A stretch of DNA of 64,000 nucleotides from Candidatus Babelota bacterium. GTDB lineage: Bacteria; Babelota; Babeliae; Babelales; Vermiphilaceae. Below are positions 22,751-31,452 of this stretch, one piece after another. The DNA lies in the NCBI GenBank assembly GCA_003963225.1, contig RXKB01000009.1:62001-126000 (forward strand), given 5' to 3'. The position numbers were made by a program, and so were the translations under genes. Within the stretch, counting starts at the first letter, position 1. Each line of letters begins with the position of its first letter. A model generated the notes under the pieces. That model had not been told where the DNA came from. It did not search any database and was given only the letters and a program-made list of their open reading frames with translations.

Positions 22751-24565
22751 ATGACTGAGCAACCCCAACAGCCGACTGCGTTAGACAAGGAAGATCAACG
22801 CAATGCGATGCTAGACCGCATCATGAAGGCGAGCGCCGCGGAGGGTGGAGACCAAATCTCGAACCTCCGTTCGCGGGAAGAAGAGGTCTTCTCCGATGCT
22901 GGCGCATTCCCGCCTCCATGGCCGATTGAGCTGTTGGCGCGCATCGCAGAGCGTTCCAGCGCGTTACGACCATGCATTGACGCAATGGTCGTCAACGTCC
23001 ATGGCTACGATCATCGCCTCGTTCCGACATTGGATTTGTCGGACAAGCAGGCGGATAGATTGATCGCTGAATCGATTCTGTCGGAACGAATCTTCACGGG
23101 CGAAGAGGACGAGCCCGAGTACCCAACGCCCCAAGAAGTGGCGACCAGGAAGGCCGAAATCGAGCGCGGGATGGTACTTGAGCGGCTGCGTCTCGAGACT
23201 TTTTTCGCCAACGTTGCCGGTCGCATCGGCTGGATGCAACTGAAGCAGCAAGTCTGGAACGATTACGAAGCCACTGGCAATGGGTACATGGAGGTTGTTC
23301 GGGATCGCGTTGGTCGGATAAAGCGCATAAATTACGCGCCATCAACGCATATTCGTTTGCGGAAACTCAGCGAGCCCGTGTGGGTATCGCAAAGGAACCG
23401 CATTTCTTCGATTGCCTTTGCCGACGAAGAAGGGTTCGACCGATTTCGTTCCTATGTGCAGTCGGTCAGCGGGATGAAGACGTTCTTTAAGGAATTCGGC
23501 GATCCGCGGCCGATGGATTCGCGAACTGGGCGATACTACAACTCCGTCGAGGAGATGCCGGTAGGTGCCATTCCTGCCACCGAACTCCTGCACTTCTGGG
23601 TCTTTTCCAGCCGCTCATCGTATGGCGTTCCCCGGTGGGTAGGAGCCACGTTCGAGGTGCTCGGCATCAAAGCCGCGGCCGAGATGAACTACACGCATTG
23701 GGACAATAAAGCGATACCTCCGTTGGCCATTCTCGTGTCCGGTGGAAAGCTCACGGCTGGAGCTGCGCAACAAATCGCCACCCACGTCGAAAGCCGCATC
23801 AAAGGGCGCAACAATTATCACGCGGCTCTCGTAATCGAGGCCGAGCCGTTTGCCGGATCGAGCGGCAACGCCGACGCTAGGGCGCGCATTGCGCTTCAGC
23901 CGATTGCGCAACCGCAGGATGGCATATTCCTGCAATACAGCGATCAAAGCGAAGACGTCATTGCGCGTCAATTCCGCATCAGTCCCATTACACGAGGCAA
24001 GACGAAAGACTTCAATCGGGCAACCGCCGAGAGCGCGAGCCGGAAGGACGAGACCCAGGTCTTCCAACCGGAGCGGCAGAAGTTCGATCAGCGGTTCGAG
24101 CGAACGATTCTTACCGATATGGGCATTAGGTATTGGCGAGTGGTCTCCAATTCGCCAACGGCCAGCGATCCTGAAACGCTATCCAAAATCGTTTCTCAGG
24201 CGACGAAGGATGGAAACTTGGTGCCGGACGAGGCCCGCAGGTTCCTCAGCGACGTGCTCAACGTCCCCCTGGCACAACTCGAAGCGAAGTGGTCAAAACA
24301 GCCGCTCGCCCTCACGTTGGCCGGTATTCCCGTGGAAGAAGACGATCCGCGTGCTGGGTCCTCAGCTTCGATGGATATGGCGGCCATGCCAGGAATCTTT
24401 CGGCAAGTCGTCGCGCTGCGCGACCTTCTCGCGTCTCGTGCGCGTGAGGACAACGCAATGGCCGATGACGATGCCCGTCGAGAAGATGCGTCGATGCCCG
24501 TCGAAACGATCCGTGTCCCAGCCGAGCTGATGCAGAAGTGGATTATGCCAGACGAGGCTGCGTGA
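22751..24565 (+). CDS. Portal protein
   Basis: The 604-residue protein has the features of PBSX-type portals: a long acidic N-terminus, SSALRPCIDAMVVNVHGYDH (about 76-95), GYMEVVRDRVGRIK, then SSYGVPRWVGATFEVLG and HWDNKAIPPLAILVSGG, which lie in the clip and stem region, and a variable acidic C-terminus. The portal ring is the DNA entry and exit channel and docks TerL. Its stop overlaps the next start (GTGA). An 8-kb insertion separates it from TerL, which is unusual. Confidence 0.92.
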   Translation: MTEQPQQPTALDKEDQRNAMLDRIMKASAAEGGDQISNLRSREEEVFSDAGAFPPPWPIELLARIAERSSALRPCIDAMVVNVHGYDHRLVPTLDLSDKQADRLIAESILSERIFTGEEDEPEYPTPQEVATRKAEIERGMVLERLRLETFFANVAGRIGWMQLKQQVWNDYEATGNGYMEVVRDRVGRIKRINYAPSTHIRLRKLSEPVWVSQRNRISSIAFADEEGFDRFRSYVQSVSGMKTFFKEFGDPRPMDSRTGRYYNSVEEMPVGAIPATELLHFWVFSSRSSYGVPRWVGATFEVLGIKAAAEMNYTHWDNKAIPPLAILVSGGKLTAGAAQQIATHVESRIKGRNNYHAALVIEAEPFAGSSGNADARARIALQPIAQPQDGIFLQYSDQSEDVIARQFRISPITRGKTKDFNRATAESASRKDETQVFQPERQKFDQRFERTILTDMGIRYWRVVSNSPTASDPETLSKIVSQATKDGNLVPDEARRFLSDVLNVPLAQLEAKWSKQPLALTLAGIPVEEDDPRAGSSASMDMAAMPGIFRQVVALRDLLASRAREDNAMADDDARREDASMPVETIRVPAELMQKWIMPDEAA

Positions 24566-24864
24566 GGGTCGTTTTCGAGCGACCGCACAAATGCCTGAAC
24601 AAGCTTCCACTTGGAGCAATCAAGCGTGTGCCCGCGGGAGGCGCGCTGATCGGCTACTACTACCGTTGCTTATCCTGCGGAGCCCGAAGCGTTCATCTCC
24701 ACGATGAGGCTAAATTCACCGAGTCAAGCGCATGGGTAGACGACATGACGGACGGCGTACGGTTCCAGAGACCCGAATCGATCTCGGCAGAAAACCCTCT
24801 CGCCTGCCACGGATGCAGCAAAAAGTGGCTGCTGCACGATGGGCATCTCATCGAAAATCTGTAA
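24562..24864 (+). CDS. Small zinc-ribbon protein
   Basis: One hundred residues from a GTG that overlaps the portal stop (GTGA). Two CxxC pairs (CLSC, CHGC) about 45 residues apart could bind zinc. Between them lies a conserved-looking acidic helix. Function unknown; part of the head operon. Confidence 0.65.
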   Translation: MRVVFERPHKCLNKLPLGAIKRVPAGGALIGYYYRCLSCGARSVHLHDEAKFTESSAWVDDMTDGVRFQRPESISAENPLACHGCSKKWLLHDGHLIENL

Positions 24865-24875
24865 GGCTTCAACGC

Positions 24876-25097
24876 ATGTCACGATTTGGACCTCGATACA
24901 CACCGAAGCGTGGGTTCTTTCCGAACAATAGGGCGGGTGACCGCGCGAAACGATCGGTCGAAAGTCGCGCTGAGAAGCCGAAGAAGAACGAAAAGCCGAA
25001 GGGGCAACAGCTCAAGCGGAAGCCCTTCGGCAACATGACCGCGACGGTCGTTCCGCCCGAGGCCGTTGCGGGCATGATCGAAGCACTGAGCAACTGA
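24876..25097 (+). CDS. Small basic protein
   Basis: Seventy-three residues starting MSRFGPRYTPKRGFF, rich in Lys and Arg in the middle (KPKKNEKPKGQQLKRKPFG). The ATG at 24876 has AAGG upstream; the frame is open further back but there it is a shadow. Such small basic head proteins may bind DNA or scaffold; unproven. Confidence 0.62.
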   Translation: MSRFGPRYTPKRGFFPNNRAGDRAKRSVESRAEKPKKNEKPKGQQLKRKPFGNMTATVVPPEAVAGMIEALSN

Positions 25098-25107
25098 AAT
25101 CTCAGAG

Positions 25108-26166
25108 ATGACGCAGCCCACAGCCAACGACGCGAGCGACGCGCTTAACGACATTTTTCGCCTGATGGGCTGGCGTCATCTCATTGCAAAAGCCGACAAC
25201 GATCCGCTTGAACGACAGGGCTTCCTCGAAGTCATTCGCATGATCATGCGCCAGCTCGTGTCTGCCTCGGCTCCAGCCGAGGGAGCAGCGTATCGGCGCA
25301 TGCTGCAACTGCTCGACGTTGACTGGCCAACGCTCACCGAGGAAGCTCGCGAGCATGTCATTCGCCGCGCGACTGCTGCCATTGGTGGCATCAGTGGATC
25401 CGTAACGCCCAAGGTAGAAGCAGTGCTCGTAGACGCTGGTCACGAGCTCATCCTCAAAACGAAGAAGGCCGTCTCCGGACGATACGGGCTTCGCATAACC
25501 CCGACATTCCACGCGGTCGACAAGGCCGTCGTAAAAGCCGCTGCCAAGACCAACTCGTTTTTCGTGCGCGATGAGTACGGGAACAGGCAGCAAGCCCTGT
25601 CCGTGCTGGCGCGCAAGATCGTCGCAAAGGGGCTGGAAAGGGGGCTCGATCGGTACGACATCGGTCGCGAACTGAAAGAGGCGCTCGACGCCGCTGGTCT
25701 CAAACGATCCGAGGCGTACTACCGGATGGTTGCGTCCATATTCGCGGCCCGCTCGAGGAGCATCGCCACGCTGTCGGGGTTCGAGGAAGCCGGCATCAGC
25801 GAGTATCTTTGGTCATCAGTAGTCGACGAAGTGACGACCGACTTTTGCCGGATGATGAACGGACAGACGTTCTCCACCCGTCGAGCAATCGATCGTTACG
25901 CGAAGGTCGCTGCATCGGACGATCCTGAGATCGTCATCCAGCTCCAACCATTCGTCGGCAAGTCGCGAGACGAAGAAGGCGAGTATCTCTATTACCGCCA
26001 AGGTGAGCAGCGTGTTCTTGTTGCCAGGGTGGACCAGAGCGCCGTCGGGGAACGCGACAAGATTGGCCTCTTCTCCAAGGCGATGAACCAAGGGCAACTA
26101 GAAAACGCGGGCCTCACGACGCCACCAGCGCATCCACATTGCCGGTCGCTCATCATCCCGGCCTGA
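25108..26166 (+). CDS. Head morphogenesis protein (Mu gpF / SPP1 gp7-like)
   Basis: The 352-residue protein ends with the gpF-like signature: YLWSSVVDEVTTDFCRMMNG (about 230-250), FSTRRAID, and PPAHPHCRSLIIPA at the C-terminus. The first half is helical. These minor head proteins bind the portal and are needed for infectious particles. It follows the portal as in Mu- and SPP1-like phages. Confidence 0.88.
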   Translation: MTQPTANDASDALNDIFRLMGWRHLIAKADNDPLERQGFLEVIRMIMRQLVSASAPAEGAAYRRMLQLLDVDWPTLTEEAREHVIRRATAAIGGISGSVTPKVEAVLVDAGHELILKTKKAVSGRYGLRITPTFHAVDKAVVKAAAKTNSFFVRDEYGNRQQALSVLARKIVAKGLERGLDRYDIGRELKEALDAAGLKRSEAYYRMVASIFAARSRSIATLSGFEEAGISEYLWSSVVDEVTTDFCRMMNGQTFSTRRAIDRYAKVAASDDPEIVIQLQPFVGKSRDEEGEYLYYRQGEQRVLVARVDQSAVGERDKIGLFSKAMNQGQLENAGLTTPPAHPHCRSLIIPA

Positions 26167-26181
26167 CGAATTGTCGCGTCC

Positions 26182-26203
26182 GCGTGGTAGGCTCTGCCAC
26201 GCA
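26182..26203 (+). promoter_or_regulatory. Inverted repeat around a -10-like box before the protease gene
   Basis: GCGTGG (26182-26187) and CCACGC (26197-26202) flank TAGGCT (26188-26193), which lies 10 nt before the ATG at 26204. A weak TGACGA could be the -35. It could be a regulated internal promoter or a translation-start hairpin. Confidence 0.35.
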
Positions 26204-28390
26204 ATGAGCCACCCTCCCGCCCCCGATCCCTTCTACTCGCTGCTCGGAAAAGCTCAGTGGACGAGCTCGACGATCAACCGATTACCGGACACCGCGTTTT
26301 TGTACGTAGAGCCCGGTGGCAAAAAGGACGAAACGGGACGGACTGCGCCGCGAAGCCTGCGGCACCTTCCCGTGTATGACGTCGATGGCCACTTGGATCT
26401 GGCACACCTTCGCAACGCACTCGCGCAAATTCCAAAAGCAGGTCCGTGGTTGACGGATGAATTGCGCACCAGGCTGACGAGCCAAGCGCAGAGCCTCCTC
26501 GAACGCGCGCTAAAAACCACGCATCAAAGCTCTGTGCATGTGCCGGAATGGGCGCTCGGCGTGGTGCGGTTTCTCGACACGCTAGAGGCCCTCGGTATCA
26601 AACGCGAAGACGCGCTCCCTGGTTGGACGAAAGACGTCATGGTCCAGAAGCGCGTCGCTGGGTTGTTCAAGAATTTCAAAGCGTCTGGTGGCAGGTCCGA
26701 GCGAAAGGTTGCGAAAGCCATCGAAGACGTGCTCCGAAAAAAAGCGGCGCTGCACAACGCGTCGCACGAAGCGCCGGGACAGAAGACCAAACTATCCACA
26801 CTCAAGTCGGTCTTTTTACGCGGGTTGAATGCCCAACTCGCCAGCGAACGCCCAACCGTGATGACGCGCTATCAGTGGGGCTTCGAGCGAGTATCGGCGT
26901 TTCTACGCATGCTCGCCCATCATGGCGCGAAGATGCCTTCGTACGCGAGTGACATCGACCTTCTACCAGAAGGTCACCCGTTTTCGCCGTTGACGAAATC
27001 AAAGGTCACGGTCCAGCCGACTGCAAAGTCAGGCGACGAACTTCCAGACGAGCAAGCAGAGCGCCGGTTTTTCCAGGGCATTCCGGTGGTCATCGACAGG
27101 CCCGTTGGATTCGTCCAGGAAGGGCCGAACAAGACCTGGACTCGCACGTACAAAAACGATTACGGGTATATCCCTTCCACCCTTGGCGGTGACGGCGAAG
27201 AGCTTGACGTATTCGTGCTCGGCGACGCCTCGTCTCAAAACGTTTATTGGTGTGTCCAGACAACCAACGACGGACGTTTCGACGAGTACAAGGTCATCCT
27301 CGGAGCGAGCAGCGAGGCAGAAGCGCGTGCTTGCTACTGCGCGCACATCCCGGAGAAGTTTTTGTCCAGCATCTACACGACCACGGTGGACATGCTTCGC
27401 GCGTTGCTTGGTCTTGAGCCACGTGAGGCCATGCTCGTGGCACAGCCGCGTCCGCATCTTGTGGCGACTCCGCGAGGCATCACTCTCGTGATCGTGCCTC
27501 ATGGGAACTCGGACGTTGGTGCTTCGGCGATCCAAATGAGCGCGAACGAGTGCGAATCGATGGCGAAACTCGCACGATCTGTGGAATCTGCTTTGCCCGC
27601 CGAGCACACCCCGCGAAGTTCGTCGCTTGCCGAAGGGCTGAATGACCTCGTCACGGCGGAAAACGAGGTACTCATCATTTCCCCCCGAGAGCCATACAGC
27701 ATCGATCTTGGCCAGCTTGCCTCGGTCGTGAAGGGGTTCGAGCATCCGTGGTTGCTGGAGATGCCAGACACGACGATGGCACGGGCCGCGCTCCTGCCGC
27801 TTGGACATGGGTGGACGCTAACCGACGGTATTGGTCGACTTTTCATCTCGAGCTACAGCCCGCCCGCTGTCGATGGCCTGACCCCGGTGGCCACGGGGGA
27901 CGAACGAACTGCCCTGCAAAAGGCGGAAGATGCGATGGCGATGCTGTTCTGTAAGGTCGCAAAAGCTGCGAACGATGCCGAGGAGCAGTTCGTTCTCGGC
28001 CCCGTCCTGATCCCCGGCAAGTTCGATTTGCAGGGTGACCGTGTGTCGAAGGAATGGATCCGCAAGACAGCGCACGAATGGATGATGAATTACCAGAACG
28101 TGGGCCTGGAGCATGCGGTCTCGCCCGACGACATCGACGGGTTCAAGGCCGATGTGGCTGGGCTCATGAATGGGAAAATCAAGGTGGTGCAGTCTTACCT
28201 CACCTTGGAAGACAGCTTTATCAATGGCCGGTTTTATCCCGAGGGGACGTGGCTTCTCGGTGCGATCTTCGTTGATGCCGACCTGTGGGCCAAGGTCAAA
28301 TCCGGCGAGATTCGTGGTTGGTCGATTGGCGGATATGCCAAGCGCAATCCGGTATCGAGTCAGAGTGTGCCAGAGGCACGTGCCGCATAA
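26204..28390 (+). CDS. Prohead protease (XkdF-like) fused to a pyrophosphatase-like domain
   Basis: The 728-residue protein has three parts. Residues 20-85 (INRLPDTAFLYVEPGGK, LRHLPVYDVDGHLD) form a domain seen in other phage head proteins. Residues about 292-400 resemble phage inorganic pyrophosphatase-like domains, with NDYGYIPSTLGGDGEELDVF at 318-337. Residues 593-714 are an XkdF-type putative serine protease: FVLGPVLIPGKFDLQGD, GLEH (H637), VVQSYL (S664), and VKSGEIRGWSIGG. It would mature the prohead. The ATG at 26204 is chosen; the frame opens 11 codons earlier without signal. Catalytic residues are inferred by position. Confidence 0.82.
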   Translation: MSHPPAPDPFYSLLGKAQWTSSTINRLPDTAFLYVEPGGKKDETGRTAPRSLRHLPVYDVDGHLDLAHLRNALAQIPKAGPWLTDELRTRLTSQAQSLLERALKTTHQSSVHVPEWALGVVRFLDTLEALGIKREDALPGWTKDVMVQKRVAGLFKNFKASGGRSERKVAKAIEDVLRKKAALHNASHEAPGQKTKLSTLKSVFLRGLNAQLASERPTVMTRYQWGFERVSAFLRMLAHHGAKMPSYASDIDLLPEGHPFSPLTKSKVTVQPTAKSGDELPDEQAERRFFQGIPVVIDRPVGFVQEGPNKTWTRTYKNDYGYIPSTLGGDGEELDVFVLGDASSQNVYWCVQTTNDGRFDEYKVILGASSEAEARACYCAHIPEKFLSSIYTTTVDMLRALLGLEPREAMLVAQPRPHLVATPRGITLVIVPHGNSDVGASAIQMSANECESMAKLARSVESALPAEHTPRSSSLAEGLNDLVTAENEVLIISPREPYSIDLGQLASVVKGFEHPWLLEMPDTTMARAALLPLGHGWTLTDGIGRLFISSYSPPAVDGLTPVATGDERTALQKAEDAMAMLFCKVAKAANDAEEQFVLGPVLIPGKFDLQGDRVSKEWIRKTAHEWMMNYQNVGLEHAVSPDDIDGFKADVAGLMNGKIKVVQSYLTLEDSFINGRFYPEGTWLLGAIFVDADLWAKVKSGEIRGWSIGGYAKRNPVSSQSVPEARAA

Positions 28391-28396
28391 CCCTTG

Positions 28397-28431
28397 TTGA
28401 CTTGCCGTCCCATACTGTTAGCGTTGTTCAC
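28397..28431 (+). promoter_or_regulatory. Internal promoter before the scaffold-like gene
   Basis: TTGACT (28397-28402), 16-bp spacer, TAGCGT (28419-28424), then 7 nt to the GTG at 28432. No ribosome site precedes the GTG, so this matches the leaderless pattern of other units. Confidence 0.5.
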
Positions 28432-29958
28432 GTGGCACAAGCAGGCACACGTCAGCAGAAGAGCGACTTGACCGAGCTCGAAACCAAAGAAGTGAGCGGC
28501 GTGAAACGGCCTGCCATTGGCGAGACTTTTTTGATCGTGAAATCGGAGGACCACAAGATGCCCGAGCAGGTGCCGGTTGCGGCTGCAGCGAGTGACGGCG
28601 AAGGCGCGCCTGGCGCCTCGGACGTCGAACCTCAATCCGTGAAGATCGTCATGGCGAGCGCCACCAAAGAAGCGTTGCTTGCCGCGGCCAAGGCTGGCCA
28701 AGAGCGGCTCGCCGCAATCGAAGCGATTCTCAACAATGTCGCGATCGATGATGGTGTCGCAGGCGCCCCCGACGAGATCGTGATCACGTTTGCTGATGTC
28801 GCAAATATGATTGCCTCGACGGTCAGTCCGTTCGTCATGCGCGACGGTGCCGTGGGAGCCGAGGAACTGGAGAAGTCCAAGAGTCAGCAGGAAGGGCAGG
28901 ACGCTGTCGCCAAGGGCATGCTCGCCTGGTCGCCGGAGTACATCGACTCGCTTCCCGACTGGTGTTTCGCCTACGTGGAGACCAGCAGCTCGCATGACAA
29001 TGATTGGCGCACCATTCCGCTTTCGAATCGTCACTTCCCGATTCGCGATCATGCCGGAAGGCTCTCGTTGCCTGGCGTCGTAGACGCAATCGAGCAGATT
29101 GCGGCCGTGACACCTCCGTTCATGTCGGAGTCGAAAAAGCGATGGTTGCTTCTTTCGTTGGCCAGCGAACGCCTTTACGAGACCATGATCGTGGTCCGTC
29201 GCGAGGCGAACGTCCCGCCTGAGACCGCGGCCGAGCTTGCAGCAATCGCGGAGCAGATCAATTCGGTGACGCAGTTGATTGCTGGCCCGAAGCCATTGGC
29301 CGAGGGTCAGGCTGCGCCTGTTGCTGATCAAGCCGCGCCATCGCCCGATCAGGTTCAGCAAAGCTTCCGCGAGATCACGCAAAAAGCCGTCGCGGCCGTC
29401 AAAGCCATTTACGTCAAAAAGTCCGACGGTGACGTTACGGAAAACGAGGGCGAGACTCCGAAGGACGATCTGGCCAAAGCCGCCGATGGAATACGCGCCG
29501 CATGCGAAACCATGAAGAGCGCATTGGCCATGATGGAGGGTTCTTTGCCCGGGGGACAGGCGAGCGCCGAGCCGGTTGCCAAGAGCGTGAATGGCGCGAG
29601 CGATGCAACCGCCAAACAAATCGCCGACTTGACCGAGCAAGTGAAGTCGCTCACCGTTACCGTGGCCAAGGGGCAGCAAGATCTAGGCGCAGCGCGACAG
29701 CGCATCGCCAAGATGGAGCGCCAAGCCCCCATATCGAACGTGGTTCCCGAGGAACGCGTCGACACGATTGCCAAGGGCAATCCACACGAATCCGCGGCGC
29801 CACCGGCCATTTCCGATTTTAATGCATTGTCGGCTGATGCTCGAGCGACGATCACCAAGAATGCTGGTGGATCTCAACGAGCCGCAGACCTCAACACCTT
29901 GCCCGCCCCGGCCAGGTCCGGCGCGGTTGGTCCCATTGCCGATTTCAACGCGACGTGA
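28432..29958 (+). CDS. Scaffold-like head protein
   Basis: The 508-residue protein starts with a short segment KEVSGVKRPAIGETFLIVKS that in related phages follows the XkdF protease domain. A long helical, Ala/Gln/Glu-rich coiled-coil body and a disordered Pro/Ala end follow, with two similar FNA motifs (ISDFNALSADAR, IADFNAT). Such composition between protease and capsid genes suggests the scaffold that is cleaved during maturation. GTG 28432 is preferred because it keeps the conserved segment; an ATG at 28558 with a strong GGAGG is an alternative or second start. Confidence 0.7.
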   Translation: MAQAGTRQQKSDLTELETKEVSGVKRPAIGETFLIVKSEDHKMPEQVPVAAAASDGEGAPGASDVEPQSVKIVMASATKEALLAAAKAGQERLAAIEAILNNVAIDDGVAGAPDEIVITFADVANMIASTVSPFVMRDGAVGAEELEKSKSQQEGQDAVAKGMLAWSPEYIDSLPDWCFAYVETSSSHDNDWRTIPLSNRHFPIRDHAGRLSLPGVVDAIEQIAAVTPPFMSESKKRWLLLSLASERLYETMIVVRREANVPPETAAELAAIAEQINSVTQLIAGPKPLAEGQAAPVADQAAPSPDQVQQSFREITQKAVAAVKAIYVKKSDGDVTENEGETPKDDLAKAADGIRAACETMKSALAMMEGSLPGGQASAEPVAKSVNGASDATAKQIADLTEQVKSLTVTVAKGQQDLGAARQRIAKMERQAPISNVVPEERVDTIAKGNPHESAAPPAISDFNALSADARATITKNAGGSQRAADLNTLPAPARSGAVGPIADFNAT

Positions 29959-30018
29959 GTCGCCGAGCAAACTTCGATTGATTGCGTCTTCGTAGCAGCA
30001 GGAAAGGAGCGGCCCAAC

Positions 30019-30993
30019 ATGGCCCTGGATCCCGTGAGTGAAATGCAAAAGGCCATCATCCGAAAGGGTGAAATGGTCGTAGCCGATCTTGCCCCCAACG
30101 GCGTATTGCCGGTGCAGCAGTTCCGCGAATTCGTCGTCATCTCCATCCTCAAAGGTGGCGTGATGATGAAGCGCATTCGTGTCGTCGAAATGACGAACCC
30201 GACGTATGAGGTGCCGAAGATTCGCGCACAGGATCAAGTCCTGCACGGCGGCACGTCTGGGGTCGCCTTGACGGAGGACCAACGGTCCAAGCCGTCGATT
30301 CTCCCGAAGACGACGCTGACCTCGAAGCTGCTCCGCGGGGCCGTCCCCATCCCCGATGAAGTTTTCGAGGACAACGTGGAACGGGAGGCTTTGAATGCGA
30401 AGGTGCGTGACATGACGGCCGAAGCCGTCGCGCGCGACCTGGAGAACCTGCTCATCAACGGCGACACCACGTCTTCGAATACGTTGCTCAATCAAACCGA
30501 TGGCGTTCTGAAGCTGACGACCACCAACGTCGTGCCGGCGGGCGGCACGTACCTGAACAAGTCGATCCTTCGGGACACGTGCCTCGTTCTCCCCGACGAG
30601 TTCCGCGAGGAAGAGTCAGCAATGGTCTTCTTCACGAGCCACCGCGCGGGCATTTGGTACCGCGACAGCATTTCCAATCGCACCGGTGACTTGGGCGATA
30701 CCACGCTCACCAATGGTGATCGGGACGCACAGCCGCGGTATGCATTCTACAACGGCAGCCCGATCATCCCGGTTCCGCTCATTCGCAACAACCACGGCAG
30801 CTCGCAGAACGAAACCAACATTCTGTACTGCAACCCGAAGAACATTCTTTTCGGAATCCAGCGCGATGTGCGCATGGAGTACCAGCGCGACCAGGCCAGC
30901 AGCACGAACATCATCCACGTGACGTGCCGCGTCGATGTGGGCACCGAGTACGAAGGGCGAAACGTCAAGACCACGGGGGTCAAGGCGGCCTGA
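30019..30993 (+). CDS. Major capsid protein (HK97 fold, XkdG-like)
   Basis: The 324-residue protein sits directly after protease and scaffold. Recognisable parts are an N-terminal helix, a P-domain-like EVFEDNVEREALNAKVRDMTAEAVARDLENLLINGD (split here: helix then GD turn), a VFFTSHRAGIWYRD strand, and the C-terminal ILFGIQRDVRMEYQRD followed by NIIHVTCRVDVG. Good AGGA precedes the ATG. It forms the capsid lattice. A strong hairpin follows the stop. Confidence 0.9.
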   Translation: MALDPVSEMQKAIIRKGEMVVADLAPNGVLPVQQFREFVVISILKGGVMMKRIRVVEMTNPTYEVPKIRAQDQVLHGGTSGVALTEDQRSKPSILPKTTLTSKLLRGAVPIPDEVFEDNVEREALNAKVRDMTAEAVARDLENLLINGDTTSSNTLLNQTDGVLKLTTTNVVPAGGTYLNKSILRDTCLVLPDEFREEESAMVFFTSHRAGIWYRDSISNRTGDLGDTTLTNGDRDAQPRYAFYNGSPIIPVPLIRNNHGSSQNETNILYCNPKNILFGIQRDVRMEYQRDQASSTNIIHVTCRVDVGTEYEGRNVKTTGVKAA

Positions 30994-31001
30994 TCACCAG
31001 C

Positions 31002-31033
31002 GTTCGGGCCGTCGTCCGAATGACGGCCTGGAC
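31002..31033 (+). terminator. Strong hairpin after the major capsid gene
   Basis: GTTCGGGCCGTC (31002-31013) pairs with GACGGCCTGGAC (31022-31033) over 12 bp including two G-U pairs, with an 8-nt loop, 9 nt after the capsid stop. No U tract follows. It is more likely an attenuator or RNA-stability element that raises capsid mRNA than a full terminator. Confidence 0.5.
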
Positions 31034-31065
31034 ACTGCCTACAACTTCTTTGAGGAGATTTTTCG

Positions 31066-31416
31066 ATGGCTCTTGCAAACGTCACGCACAAGTACCTGGC
31101 CGGAGAGCGTCCGAGCGCGCCACTCATTACCGTTGTTGTCGAATTCGATGGCGACGCGGCATATCCGACTGGCGGCACGGCTGGATTCAAGGATTCGGTC
31201 AAAGCAGCCCTCAAAACGGCGGGCGTCAATATCGGCACTACCAACGTGGTTGCGGTATTGCCGGTCGACACGAAGGGTTATGGCATCGCGTACAATCGTA
31301 CGGACGACAAACTTCTCGTGCTCCAATGCGCGGGGTCTGGCAATCCGATGGCCGAAGTTTCCAACGGAGCCGACTTGCACACCACGCGTTTTACGGTATG
31401 CGTGATCATCAAGTAG
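31066..31416 (+). CDS. Probable capsid decoration/accessory protein
   Basis: The 116-residue beta-rich protein follows the major capsid gene, the usual place for decoration proteins. It has APLITVVVEFDGDAAYPTGG, a central helix with KDSVKAALKTAG, and DLHTTRFTVCVII at the end. No family signature is certain. GAGGAG precedes the ATG. A small GTAGC-N6-GCTAC inverted repeat overlaps its stop (31414-31429). Confidence 0.65.
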   Translation: MALANVTHKYLAGERPSAPLITVVVEFDGDAAYPTGGTAGFKDSVKAALKTAGVNIGTTNVVAVLPVDTKGYGIAYNRTDDKLLVLQCAGSGNPMAEVSNGADLHTTRFTVCVIIK

Positions 31417-31452
31417 CATTTTAGCTACGCATTTCCGCCAGGAGACGGCCCC

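Noticed and set aside
28360..29679. 439-codon leftward frame across the scaffold-like gene
   Set aside because: Composition is rich in Arg, His and Cys as in shadows, it lacks a ribosome site, and the rightward gene has clear domain signals.
31414..31429. GTAGC-N6-GCTAC inverted repeat resembling the operator
   Set aside because: Outer bases differ from TTAGC/GCTAA on both sides, it overlaps a stop codon inside an operon and has no promoter near it.
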